NCBI RefSeq assembly: GCF_029223865.1
Contig: NZ_CP119520.1
Coordinates: forward strand, 2,108,001 to 2,172,000
Reading direction: 5' to 3'
DNA: 64,000 bases
Source of the DNA: Telluria mixta
GTDB lineage: Bacteria; Pseudomonadota; Gammaproteobacteria; Burkholderiales; Burkholderiaceae_D
The position numbers were made by a program, and so were the translations under genes. This document shows, piece by piece, positions 29,491 through 38,222 of this stretch. The notes beneath the pieces were generated by a model that saw only the letters and a program-made list of their open reading frames with translations, was not told where the DNA came from and searched no databases. Within the stretch, counting starts at the first letter, position 1; every line of letters starts with the position of its first letter.

Positions 29491-29671
29491 CGTCATCCCC
29501 ATATGATGGCTATGCAGGCGAGAATACGGACTCGGCCCGCGCCGGGCAAATACAGCGATGTCAATCCCGCATAACTTTTCGGAATGACAACGGCCGATCC
29601 TTTCATGACAGACCCGGCGGCATTGGGATTACACTGGTCATGCCCGCACATCCGACTCGAACAACAACGCG

Positions 29672-30553
29672 ATGCTGAACACCGAAACCCCCGCCCCGCA
29701 ACACGCGTCCCTCGATCAATATCCCACCGCCGAGCTGGTGAACGTGCTCGTCGACGACCAGTTCAAGGCCGTCGAGGCCGTCCGCGCCGCCGCGCCGCGC
29801 ATCGCCGCAGCCGTCACCGCCGCGCTGCCCCGGATGGAGCGGGGCGGGCGCCTCGTGTACGTGGGCGCCGGGACGTCGGGCCGGCTGGGCGTGCTGGACA
29901 GCGTCGAGCTGTACCCGACGTTCTCCTGGCCGCACGAGCGCGCCGTCGCGCTGCTGGCGGGCGGAACGGATGCGATGTTCGTCGCCGTCGAAGGCGCGGA
30001 GGACGATGTGGAGCAGGGCGCGGCCGACGTCCGCCAAGCGAACGTGGGGCCGGACGACGTCGTGCTGGCCATCGCCGCATCGGGCGCGACGCCATACGTG
30101 CTGGGCGCCCTGCGCGCCGCGCGCGCGGCCGGGGCGCTGACGATCGGTTTCGCCAACAATCCGGAGGCGCCCGTCGCAGGCGAGGCCGAGATCGGCGTCA
30201 CGCTGGACACGGGCCCGGAAGCCATCTCCGGCAGCACGCGTTTAAAAGCGGGCACGTCGCAGAAGATCGCGCTGAACACCTTCTCCAGCGCCTTGATGGT
30301 GCGTTTGAACAAGGTTTATGGCAACCTGATGGTAGACTTGAAGGCGACCAATGCCAAGCTGGTCCGCCGTGCCATCCGCCTGACGTCGTTCGCGACCGGG
30401 GCCGATGAAGAGGCGGCCCGCGCGGTGCTGGCGCAGTGCGACTTCCATGTCAAGGTCGCGATCGTGGCCTTGTCCAAGAACATCCCTGTCGAGCAGGCGC
30501 GTGACCTGCTGGAGCGCGCGCGCGGCAGCGTGCGCGCCGCCCTGGCCGGCTGA
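29672..30553 (+). CDS. murQ: N-acetylmuramic acid 6-phosphate etherase MurQ
   Basis: The 293-residue SIS-domain enzyme cleaves the lactyl ether of MurNAc-6-P to give GlcNAc-6-P and D-lactate, the key cytosolic step of muramic acid recycling. Diagnostic segments are YVGAGTSGRLGVLDSVELYPTF and AISGSTRLKAGTSQKIALN, with the catalytic glutamate region GAEDD. The C-terminal helical dimer region is complete. It is the first gene of a same-strand run of recycling genes (murQ-ampG-nagX-digH-kinase-amiD-lysR-ddpX). Confidence 0.95.
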   Translation: MLNTETPAPQHASLDQYPTAELVNVLVDDQFKAVEAVRAAAPRIAAAVTAALPRMERGGRLVYVGAGTSGRLGVLDSVELYPTFSWPHERAVALLAGGTDAMFVAVEGAEDDVEQGAADVRQANVGPDDVVLAIAASGATPYVLGALRAARAAGALTIGFANNPEAPVAGEAEIGVTLDTGPEAISGSTRLKAGTSQKIALNTFSSALMVRLNKVYGNLMVDLKATNAKLVRRAIRLTSFATGADEEAARAVLAQCDFHVKVAIVALSKNIPVEQARDLLERARGSVRAALAG

Positions 30554-30599
30554 CGCGGCGCGGGCCCCAGCAACGCCCGCCGGCCGACGACGAAAGAAC

Positions 30600-31865
30600 A
30601 TGCAGACTACGCAATCCAAGAACCCGTGGCTGTGGGTGCCCTCGTTGTATTTCGGCCAGGCCATCCCCTACATCGTCGCCAACAGCCTGTCCGTCATCAT
30701 GTACAAGGACATGGGGCTGTCCAACACCGACATCGCCTTCTATACGAGCCTGCTATACCTCCCGTGGGTGATCAAGCCGCTGTGGTCGCCCGTGGTCGAC
30801 CTGTTCGGCACCAAGCGCGGCTGGACGGTGTCTCTGCAACTGGTGCTGGCGGCCGCGCTGGGGGCCGTCGGCGGGACGCTCCACCTACCCTCGTTCTTCA
30901 TGATCAGCCTGGCCGTCATGTGGGTGATGGCGTTTGCGTCCGCCACGCACGACATTTCCGCCGACGGCTTTTATATGCTGGGCCTGCGCCAGCAGCAGCA
31001 GGCCGCGTATGTCGGCGTGCGCTCGACGTTTTATCGGCTCGCGACACTGGCCGCGCAGGGACCGCTCGTGATCCTGGCCGGCCATCTCTCGACATCGCTG
31101 GGCGACGTGCACCAGGCGTGGAGCATCGTGTTCTTCGTGCTGTGCGGTCTGTTCTTCGCGTTGTGCGCGTGGCACCAGGCCGTGCTGCCCCGGCCGGACA
31201 CGGATCACAAGGCGGCCGAGGGCACCAATCCGCTCGCCAGCTTCTTCGCCACCTTCGCCAGCTTCTTCCGCAAGCGCGACATCTGGCTGATCCTCGGTTT
31301 TATCCTGACGTTCCGCCTGGGCGAGTCCCAGCTGTTGAAACTCGTCGCGCCATTCTTGAAAGATCCGGTCAGTGCGGGCGGACTGGGCCTCACGACCGAG
31401 CAGTACGGCACCGCGTACGGCACCATCGGCATCATCGCGCTGACCATCGGCGGCCTGTTCGGCGGTTATCTGATCTCGCGTCTGGGCCTGAAACGCTGCC
31501 TGTGGCTGATGGTCTTTGCCGTGCACCTGCCGGACCTCGTGTTCGTGTACTTGTCGTCCGCGCAGCCGCAGAACTTCGGCGTCATCTGCGGCTTCCTCGC
31601 GATCGAGCAGTTCGGCTACGGCTTCGGTTTTACTGCCATGCTGATGTACATGATCATGGTGTCGGAAGGCCCGTACAAGACGGCGCATTACGCGATCTGC
31701 ACGGGCCTGATGGCGCTCGGCATGATGGTGCCGGGCATGTGGAGCGGCAAGCTGCAGGAGATGATCGGCTACCAGCATTTCTTCATCTGGACCTGTCTCG
31801 CGACGATTCCTGCCTTCGCGATGGCGGCCCTGGTCAAGATCGATCCGGAGTTCGGGAAGAAGTGA
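30600..31865 (+). CDS. ampG: AmpG-type muropeptide permease (MFS)
   Basis: The 421-residue protein has about 12-14 hydrophobic helices and starts NPWLWVPSLYFGQAIPY. Features such as PLWSPVVDLFGTKRGW, ATHDISADGFYM and GFGFTAMLMYMIMVSEG match AmpG/PAT-type transporters. AmpG carries GlcNAc-anhydroMurNAc (peptides) from periplasm to cytoplasm. ATG at 30600 is preferred because the frame upstream overlaps murQ. It follows murQ by 46 bp and its stop overlaps the next start (GTGA), supporting a muropeptide function. Confidence 0.88.
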   Translation: MQTTQSKNPWLWVPSLYFGQAIPYIVANSLSVIMYKDMGLSNTDIAFYTSLLYLPWVIKPLWSPVVDLFGTKRGWTVSLQLVLAAALGAVGGTLHLPSFFMISLAVMWVMAFASATHDISADGFYMLGLRQQQQAAYVGVRSTFYRLATLAAQGPLVILAGHLSTSLGDVHQAWSIVFFVLCGLFFALCAWHQAVLPRPDTDHKAAEGTNPLASFFATFASFFRKRDIWLILGFILTFRLGESQLLKLVAPFLKDPVSAGGLGLTTEQYGTAYGTIGIIALTIGGLFGGYLISRLGLKRCLWLMVFAVHLPDLVFVYLSSAQPQNFGVICGFLAIEQFGYGFGFTAMLMYMIMVSEGPYKTAHYAICTGLMALGMMVPGMWSGKLQEMIGYQHFFIWTCLATIPAFAMAALVKIDPEFGKK

Positions 31866-33004
31866 GCAACGCAGCCACGCGCCTGATATCGCTCGACGCC
31901 TTCCGCGGCTTCACCATCGCCGCGATGGTGCTGGTGAATAATCCGGGCGACTGGGGCCATCTGTACGGACCGCTCGAACACGCCAGGTGGAACGGCTGGA
32001 CGTTCACCGATTGCATCTTCCCGTTCTTCCTGTTCATCGGCGGCGTGGCGATGGCCCTGTCGCTGGGACGGCTCGCGGCAGCCGGTGCCGACAGGCCGCG
32101 GCTGCTCGCCAAGCTGGCCAGGCGCGCCATGCTGATCTTCCTGATCGGCTTCCTGCTGAACTTCATGCCGTACTTCAATATCGACAAAGTGCGCATCCCC
32201 GGCGTGCTGCAGCGGATCGCGCTGTGCACCCTGCTGGCCGCGCCCATCGTCGTGTATTGCGGCTGGCGCGCGCAACTGGCTGTCATCGCGGGCGTGCTGG
32301 CGCTGTACAGCGTGCTGATGCTGTACGTGCCCGTGCCGGGCATCGGCGCCGGCGTACTGGAGCCGGGGCAGGACTTCGGCGCGTGGGTCGACCGCACGCT
32401 GCTGGGCAATCACCTGTGGGTGCAGTCGAAGACGTGGGACCCGGAAGGCATCGTCTCGACCTTGCCCGCGCTGTGCAGCCAGCTGTTCGGCGTGCTGGCC
32501 GGACGCTGGCTCGCATCCAGCGTGGAACGCACCCGGCAGGTCGCGGGATTGATCGTCGCCGGCATCGCGTGCGTCGCGATCGGGATGTTTCTCGATATCA
32601 TTCTCATGCCGATCAACAAGAGCCTGTGGACACCGTCATACTGCTTCCTGATGACCGGCCTGGCCTGCCTGGCATTTTCCGCGTTTTACTGGACGCTGGA
32701 CGTCAGCCCGTCCGCGCGCGTACGTACGCTGGCGGCGCGCTGGACGCATCCGTTCGTCATCTACGGCATGAACGCATTGTTCATCTTTGCGTTTTCCGGA
32801 TTTGTCGCGAAAATGCTGGGCTATGTAAAATTCGCGCAGCCGGACGGCAGCCTGCACACGCTGGGGCAGGTGTTGTACGCACCGATCGCCGCGTTGACTA
32901 TCGGCGCCGTCAATACGTCGCTGCTGCATGCCGTGTTGTTCGATGCGTGCATGTTCCTCGTCGCGTGGGGCATGTGGCGCAAACGGTGGTTCGTCAAAGT
33001 CTAG
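31862..33004 (+). CDS. nagX: NagX-like polytopic membrane protein (DUF5009/HGSNAT-like)
   Basis: The GTG start overlaps the ampG stop, so translation is coupled. The 380-residue protein has about ten membrane segments and the family opening RLISLDAFRGFTIAAMVLVNNPG, followed by WNGWTFTDCIFPFFLFIGG. These signatures mark the NagX/HGSNAT-like family (YeiB/acyltransferase-3 clan) often found in N-acetylglucosamine utilisation clusters. Proposed roles are amino-sugar transport or transmembrane acetylation; neither can be settled here. Context points to amino sugars from the cell wall. Confidence 0.82.
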   Translation: MSNAATRLISLDAFRGFTIAAMVLVNNPGDWGHLYGPLEHARWNGWTFTDCIFPFFLFIGGVAMALSLGRLAAAGADRPRLLAKLARRAMLIFLIGFLLNFMPYFNIDKVRIPGVLQRIALCTLLAAPIVVYCGWRAQLAVIAGVLALYSVLMLYVPVPGIGAGVLEPGQDFGAWVDRTLLGNHLWVQSKTWDPEGIVSTLPALCSQLFGVLAGRWLASSVERTRQVAGLIVAGIACVAIGMFLDIILMPINKSLWTPSYCFLMTGLACLAFSAFYWTLDVSPSARVRTLAARWTHPFVIYGMNALFIFAFSGFVAKMLGYVKFAQPDGSLHTLGQVLYAPIAALTIGAVNTSLLHAVLFDACMFLVAWGMWRKRWFVKV

Positions 33005-33010
33005 GAGTTG

Positions 33011-34606
33011 GTGTTGCAACCTGATCAAAAACGACGCGCATTTGCGTTCGCGGGAGTCGCCGGTGCGCTGGCGATGGGAGGCCTCATGTCGGGCTGCAGT
33101 TCGACGCCTCCGCTGGTGAGCAACATACCCGCCGGCGACGAGCCGCCGCCCGCGCCCCGCGAATTCCGTGCCGCGTGGGTATCGACCGTCGCCAACATCG
33201 ACTGGCCCAGCAAGCCGAATCTCTCCGCCGAGAAACAGCAGGCCGAAGCCATCGCGATCCTCGACCGTGCCAAGGCACTGAACCTGAATGCCATCGTGCT
33301 GCAGGTTCGCCCGGCCGCGGACGCCATCTATCCATCGAAACTAGAACCGTGGTCGGAATACCTGACGGGCCTGCAGGGCCAGGCGCCGCAGCCGTGGTAC
33401 GACCCGCTGAAATTCTGGGTCACGCAGGCGCATGCGCGCGGGCTCGAGCTGCACGCGTGGTTCAACCCCTACCGCGCCCGCCACAACGGCGCCCGCTCGC
33501 CGGCCGCGCCGAACCACATCACGCGCACGAATCCGGCCGCCGTCAAAACCTACGGTAAATACCAGTGGATGGATCCGGGCGAGGAAGCCGCTGTCAAGCA
33601 GACGCTGGACGTCGTGCTGGACGTCGTGCGCCGCTACGACATCGACGGCGTCCACATCGACGATTATTTTTATCCATACCCGATCGAAGCCCCGACGGCC
33701 ACCGGCGCGGAAGGCGCCGCACTGGAAGGCCGCAGCGCGAAGGCCGAGCTGGATTTTCCGGACGAACCCGCGTGGCAGCGCTACGTGGCCGGCGGCGGGC
33801 GGCTCGACCGCGCGTCGTGGCGGCGCCAGAACGTCAACCGCCTGATCGAGGCCATGTACGAAGGCATCCACCGCGAAAAGAGCTGGGTGCGCTTCGGCAT
33901 CAGCCCGTTCGGCCTGGGCCGCCCGGACCGCCGCCCGCGCGGCATCGTCGGCTTCTCGCAGTACGATAAATTGTATGCGGATGCCGAGACGTGGCTGCAA
34001 AATGGCTGGCTCGATTACTTCTCGCCGCAGTTGTACTGGGGTATCCGCCAGCCGGGCCAGGCGTACGACGTGCTGCTGGATTACTGGCTGACGCAGAACG
34101 CGAAAGGCCGCCACGTGTGGCCAGGCCTGTTCACGAGCCGCATCGGTGCGCCGACGAAGGATTATCCGCCGCAGGAAATCCTCGACCAGATCGACCACAC
34201 GAGATCTCGTCCGAACGCGAACGGCCACGTGCACTTCAGCATGGCGCCGCTGATGGAAAACCGCAAAGGGATCAGCGACCAGCTGCGCGCCGTGTCCTAT
34301 CCGGGCCCCGCCCTCGTACCCGCGACGCCGTGGCTCGGCAACGAAGGGCCCGGTGCGCCATCCGTCGCGGCCGTGCGCAAGGGCCCGTCCGTGTATTTGA
34401 AACTCGTGGCGGGCAAGGCCAACGCGATGTACGCGATCTGGTCGCGCTTCGGCAACCAGTGGCGCTTCGCCGTGGCGCCCGCGTCGCGCGTGGACTGGGC
34501 CGTGCCGGACGATGCGAAGCTGGGTGCGGCGGATGCCATCGTCGTCAGCGCGGTCGACCGGTTGGGTAATGAAAGTTCCAGAATCGAAGCATGGCGCAAG
34601 GCATAA
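33011..34606 (+). CDS. digH: DigH/YddW-like peptidoglycan glycosyl hydrolase lipoprotein (GHL10)
   Basis: The protein has about 531 residues, starting at GTG 33011 or TTG 33014 after TAGGAG. A lipobox LMSGC (Cys29) marks it as a lipoprotein. The GHL10 TIM-barrel opens with FRAAWVSTVANIDWPSK, and the active-site strand reads DIDGVHIDDYFYPYP; YDKLYADAETWL and DYFSPQLYWG are also family-typical. E. coli DigH (YddW) of this family hydrolyses denuded peptidoglycan strands at the divisome. The placement between amino-sugar transport and kinase genes fits release of disaccharides from glycan. Confidence 0.82.
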   Translation: MLQPDQKRRAFAFAGVAGALAMGGLMSGCSSTPPLVSNIPAGDEPPPAPREFRAAWVSTVANIDWPSKPNLSAEKQQAEAIAILDRAKALNLNAIVLQVRPAADAIYPSKLEPWSEYLTGLQGQAPQPWYDPLKFWVTQAHARGLELHAWFNPYRARHNGARSPAAPNHITRTNPAAVKTYGKYQWMDPGEEAAVKQTLDVVLDVVRRYDIDGVHIDDYFYPYPIEAPTATGAEGAALEGRSAKAELDFPDEPAWQRYVAGGGRLDRASWRRQNVNRLIEAMYEGIHREKSWVRFGISPFGLGRPDRRPRGIVGFSQYDKLYADAETWLQNGWLDYFSPQLYWGIRQPGQAYDVLLDYWLTQNAKGRHVWPGLFTSRIGAPTKDYPPQEILDQIDHTRSRPNANGHVHFSMAPLMENRKGISDQLRAVSYPGPALVPATPWLGNEGPGAPSVAAVRKGPSVYLKLVAGKANAMYAIWSRFGNQWRFAVAPASRVDWAVPDDAKLGAADAIVVSAVDRLGNESSRIEAWRKA

Positions 34607-34679
34607 CCTTGGCTCATGCATCGCACGCCACCATTCATTCGCCCGATGAGCGCCTGACGGCGTACACTGGCGGACGATC

Positions 34680-35636
34680 ATGATCGATTCGCAACCCGAA
34701 CCTATACCGCCGAGTCCGGCTGACAGCCTGGGACTCGGCATCGACGCCGGCGGTACCGAGACGCGCTGGGCCCTCGCCGCGCCCGGCGGTGCCATCGTGG
34801 CCGAGGGCCGCGTCGCCGGCCTGTCCGCCCTGCAGATGGGCACGCCGCACGGCCGCGACACGGTCCGCGCGACCTTCGCCCAACTGGCGATGGATGCCCT
34901 CGTGCACGGCGTGCCGGGCCGTGTGGAAGCCGGACTGACGGGCTTCGGCGGCGACAGCGAACTGCTGCAGCGCTGGCTCGCGGAAGAACTGCACCTCGAC
35001 CCGGCCCGCATCCACTTTTGCAGCGACATGGAAATCGCCTACCGCGCCAGCTTCGCGCCGGGAGAGGGCTATCTCGTGTACGCGGGCACGGGCTCCATCG
35101 GCGCCTTCGTCGATGCGAATGGCCAGTTCCACCGCGCGGGCGGACGTGGCGTCGTGCTGGACGATGGCGGCGGCGGTTTCTGGATCGCGAAGGAAGCGCT
35201 GCGCCACATCTGGCGCCTGGAAGACGAGCGGCCCGGCAGCTGGGAGCAATCGCCGCTGGCGCAAGCCGTGTTCGACTACGTCGGCGGCGCCGACTGGGCA
35301 TATTCCCGCCAGTTCATCTACGGCCAGGAACGGGGCGCCGTCGGCAAGCTCGCGCTCGCGGTGGCCGCGACGGCCGATCAAGATCCCGTCGCAGCCGACA
35401 TCCTGCGCGCGGCCGGCCGCGAACTCGCGCGCCTCGCGCTGGCGCTGACGGGGCGCTTCGGGCCGCGTCCGGTCGCCGTGTCCGGGCGGGCGGCGGAGCT
35501 GCATCCGCTCATCGTCGACACGATGCGCGCGGCGCTGCCCGGCATCGAGCTGACCCAGACACCGGGCCAGGCCCATCACGCGGCGGCGCGCATGGCGCTC
35601 GCCGCCGACCTACTCAACCCCATGACATCGACATGA
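34680..35636 (+). CDS. BadF/BadG-type N-acetylhexosamine kinase (GlcNAc/MurNAc kinase candidate)
   Basis: The 318-residue ASKHA-fold kinase has the phosphate-1 motif GLGIDAGGTETRWAL, a catalytic FCSDMEIAYRASF region, the phosphate-2 motif YAGTGSIGA and a GGRGVVLDDGGGGFWI segment. BadF-type kinases include eukaryotic-like GlcNAc kinase and the bacterial MurNAc/GlcNAc kinase MurK. In this operon it could supply GlcNAc-6-P or the MurNAc-6-P needed by MurQ; no anmK or PTS gene is seen. Its stop overlaps the amiD start (ATGA). The substrate remains to be shown. Confidence 0.8.
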   Translation: MIDSQPEPIPPSPADSLGLGIDAGGTETRWALAAPGGAIVAEGRVAGLSALQMGTPHGRDTVRATFAQLAMDALVHGVPGRVEAGLTGFGGDSELLQRWLAEELHLDPARIHFCSDMEIAYRASFAPGEGYLVYAGTGSIGAFVDANGQFHRAGGRGVVLDDGGGGFWIAKEALRHIWRLEDERPGSWEQSPLAQAVFDYVGGADWAYSRQFIYGQERGAVGKLALAVAATADQDPVAADILRAAGRELARLALALTGRFGPRPVAVSGRAAELHPLIVDTMRAALPGIELTQTPGQAHHAAARMALAADLLNPMTST

Positions 35637-36571
35637 AGACACTCGTCGCGACCCTGCTCCTCGCCCTGCTGGCCGGCTGCGCCACGCCGCCGCCCACCGG
35701 ACCGCAATACGACCACACGTACACGGCCCGAGGCCAGAGCAGCCGCGCGCGCTTCCTCGTGCTGCACTACACCGTCAGCAACCGCGCGGATTCGATCAAG
35801 ATCCTGACCCAGCAGGAAGTCAGCGCACACTACCTCGTCACGGACGATCCCGTTCCCGTCATCTACAACCTCGTCGACGAGAAGAACGCGGCCTGGCATG
35901 CGGGCAATTCGAGCTGGAAGAATTTCACGCAGCTGAACAACAGTTCGATCGGCATCGAGATCGTCAACCCGGGCTGGCAGGATACCCCCACTGGTCGCGT
36001 CTACGCGCCGTTCCCGCAAGCGCAGGTCGACGCGCTGATCCCGCTCGTGCGCGACATCGTCACGCGCCACCACATCGCGCCGGAAAACGTGCTGGGCCAC
36101 TCCGACATCGCGCCGCTGCGCAAGCAGGACCCGGGCCCGATGTTCCCGTGGCGCCAGCTGGCCGCCGCGGGTCTCGTCGCATGGCCGGACGCGAATCGCG
36201 TCGCCATGCTCGTGCCGATCTTCCAGGTCCAGCTGCCGGACATCGCGTGGTACCAGAAGAAGCTGGCGACGTGGGGCTATGGCCTCGTGCAGTCGGGCGT
36301 GCTCGACGAGCAGACGCGCGCCGTGCTGTCGGCATTCCAGATGAAATACCGTCCGGCCAACATCGACGGCAACCCGGACATCGAGACGGCGGCGCTGCTG
36401 GAAGCGCTGACGAATCCGACCGGTCCGCTGCCGCAGCCGCTGCCGGCGCCGGTGATCACGGCGCCTGTCATCATTCCGGGCGAGACGCCGGTGCCGCCTG
36501 CGCCGCCAGTACCGCCCGTGCCGGAGACTGTTCCTCCGGCGCCTGTGCCGCCGGTGCCCGTGCAGCAGTGA
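35633..36571 (+). CDS. amiD: AmiD-type N-acetylmuramoyl-L-alanine amidase lipoprotein
   Basis: The 312-residue protein has a short lipoprotein signal (LLAGC, Cys16), an amidase_2 domain (about 38-185) and a peptidoglycan-binding_1 domain (about 205-265). The amidase zinc site is formed by His45 in FLVLHYT and the LGHSDIAPLRKQDPGPMFPW block. The tail is unusually proline/valine-rich (about 280-312) and may tether or span. AmiD cleaves the amide between MurNAc (or anhydroMurNAc) and L-Ala. It is translationally coupled to the kinase gene upstream. Confidence 0.92.
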   Translation: MKTLVATLLLALLAGCATPPPTGPQYDHTYTARGQSSRARFLVLHYTVSNRADSIKILTQQEVSAHYLVTDDPVPVIYNLVDEKNAAWHAGNSSWKNFTQLNNSSIGIEIVNPGWQDTPTGRVYAPFPQAQVDALIPLVRDIVTRHHIAPENVLGHSDIAPLRKQDPGPMFPWRQLAAAGLVAWPDANRVAMLVPIFQVQLPDIAWYQKKLATWGYGLVQSGVLDEQTRAVLSAFQMKYRPANIDGNPDIETAALLEALTNPTGPLPQPLPAPVITAPVIIPGETPVPPAPPVPPVPETVPPAPVPPVPVQQ

Positions 36572-36585
36572 TCAGGAATTGAACG

Positions 36586-37491
36586 ATGCGCCTGCGCCAT
36601 ATTGAAGTCTTCCACGCCATCATGCAGGTCGGCACCATCAGCGGCGCCGCGCAGGTCCTGCACATCTCGCAGCCGGCCGTGACGAAAGTCCTGCAACACG
36701 CTGAGCTGCAGCTGGGCATGCCCCTGTTCGAGCGCGTGCGAGGCAAGCTGATTCCGAAGCCGGAAGCGCACCGCCTGTTCGCCGAGACGGAAAAGCTGAA
36801 CCGCGACCTGCAGGGCATCCGCCGCCTGGCCGCCAGCCTGAAAAACCGCGCCGAAGAAACCGTGCGGCTCGTGTCCACGCCGACGATCGCCGTCTCCGTG
36901 TTGCCCGCCGCGCTGACGGTGTGGCGCCGCGATTTCGCGCAGACCCGCTGCGAGCTGGCCACGTTCCACACGAGCGAGATCGTGAATGCGCTGCGTCTGG
37001 GCGAAGCCGACCTCGCGCTGTCGCTGCAGGACCCGCGCCACCCCGGCATCGAAGCGGAACCCATCGCGCAGGGCGCGCTGACGGTGATGGCGCCGGCCGG
37101 CACGTGGACCGATGCGGAGTGCGCGCAACCGATCACCCCGGCCGGCCTCAGCGGCGAGTTGATCGGCCTGGCGGACCGCGATCCGCTCGGCGAAATGGTC
37201 GTGGCCGCATGCGAGGCGCAGGACGTGCACCCGGTCTTCCACACCGTCGTGCAGACGTACCAGATCGCACGGTCTCTCGTCGAGGCGGGGGCGGGGACAG
37301 CGGTGCTCGATCCATTCACGGCCGCGTCCGCCGCGCCCGGCAAGGTGCAGTGCCGCCCGTGGGCGCCGACGATCCCCGTCCAGCTGTACCTGCTGACCGC
37401 CAGCCACGCGCCGCTGTCGCACGGCGCGCGCGAACTGGCCATGTGCATCGGCGCCACGGCGCGCAACCTGTTGGACAAGGGGTGCTCATGA
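36586..37491 (+). CDS. LysR-family regulator embedded in the recycling operon
   Basis: The 301-residue protein has an N-terminal winged helix (MRLRHIEVFHAIMQVGTISGAA through ISQPAVTKVLQHAE) and a C-terminal effector domain of type 2 periplasmic-binding fold. It starts 15 bp after amiD and ends in an ATGA overlap with ddpX, so unlike most LysR genes it is not divergent from its targets but lies inside the operon. AmpR, which senses muropeptides, belongs to the same family; whether this protein does the same is speculative. Confidence 0.88.
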   Translation: MRLRHIEVFHAIMQVGTISGAAQVLHISQPAVTKVLQHAELQLGMPLFERVRGKLIPKPEAHRLFAETEKLNRDLQGIRRLAASLKNRAEETVRLVSTPTIAVSVLPAALTVWRRDFAQTRCELATFHTSEIVNALRLGEADLALSLQDPRHPGIEAEPIAQGALTVMAPAGTWTDAECAQPITPAGLSGELIGLADRDPLGEMVVAACEAQDVHPVFHTVVQTYQIARSLVEAGAGTAVLDPFTAASAAPGKVQCRPWAPTIPVQLYLLTASHAPLSHGARELAMCIGATARNLLDKGCS

Positions 37492-38096
37492 ACACCATCG
37501 CCAGCGAGGACATCGCCGGCCACCCGGAGTTCCGGCACCTCTCCACCATCGCCGGCATCGCCGTCGACTTGCGCTACGCAACCCCGAACAATTTCGTCGG
37601 CCGCGATTTGTACTCTCCCTACGATTGCGCGTGGCTGCACCGCGACGCGGCGTTTGCGCTGGAGCGCGTCGTTGCATGGCTGAAGGATCGACGTCCCGGC
37701 TGCACGCCGCTCGTGCTGGATGCCCTGCGTCCGCAGCGCGTGCAGCAGCAACTGTGGGATGCGCTGGCCGGCACCGACCTGCAGATGTATCTCGCGAATC
37801 CGCAGCGCGGCTCGATCCACTCGTTCGGTATGGCACTGGACATCACGATCCTCGACGAGGACGGCCGCGAGCTCGACATGGGCACGGGTTTCGACGACAT
37901 GACGGAGTTGTCGCATCCCGCGTTGGAAGCCCGTTTCCTGGCCCGCGGGGAACTTTCGGCGGCGCAGACCGCCAACCGGCAATTGCTGCGCGACGCCATG
38001 TTCCAGGCGGGCTTTGTCGGCATCAACACGGAGTGGTGGCACTTCGATTGCGGCGACCGCAACCTTGTACGCCAGACTTTCCGCCGCGTGCTCTGA
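37488..38096 (+). CDS. ddpX: D-alanyl-D-alanine dipeptidase (VanX/DdpX family)
   Basis: The 202-residue zinc peptidase carries SIHSFGMALDITI, giving His111 and Asp118 as zinc ligands, and TEWWHFD with Glu182 as the catalytic base and His185 as the third ligand. These are the hallmarks of VanX/DdpX enzymes, which split D-Ala-D-Ala. No signal peptide is visible, so it acts in the cytoplasm. In E. coli DdpX helps to use D-Ala-D-Ala as a nutrient. Here the released D-Ala could feed DadA encoded 9 kb away. The start overlaps the lysR stop. Confidence 0.92.
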   Translation: MNTIASEDIAGHPEFRHLSTIAGIAVDLRYATPNNFVGRDLYSPYDCAWLHRDAAFALERVVAWLKDRRPGCTPLVLDALRPQRVQQQLWDALAGTDLQMYLANPQRGSIHSFGMALDITILDEDGRELDMGTGFDDMTELSHPALEARFLARGELSAAQTANRQLLRDAMFQAGFVGINTEWWHFDCGDRNLVRQTFRRVL

Positions 38097-38222
38097 CCCC
38101 GTCGCACGGCGCTGTCGCGCCCCACTGACGGGCCCCGTGCACGCTTGAGCAAGCTCATTCTCCTGCATTTCTCCGCCGGGACAATCGGTCCACTGACCCA
38201 CGCCTACGCGAAGGAGAAAGAG

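Noticed and set aside
29503..29671. ATGACA and TACACT hexamers upstream of murQ as a sigma-70 promoter
   Set aside because: The 19-bp spacing and poor -35 make the match no better than chance, although a promoter must exist in this gap.
33341..35029. A long antisense open frame (562 codons) opposite the DigH-like and kinase genes
   Set aside because: It lies entirely opposite genes with clear domains, lacks a recognisable domain or signal, and has the arginine/alanine-rich composition expected of a GC-rich shadow frame.
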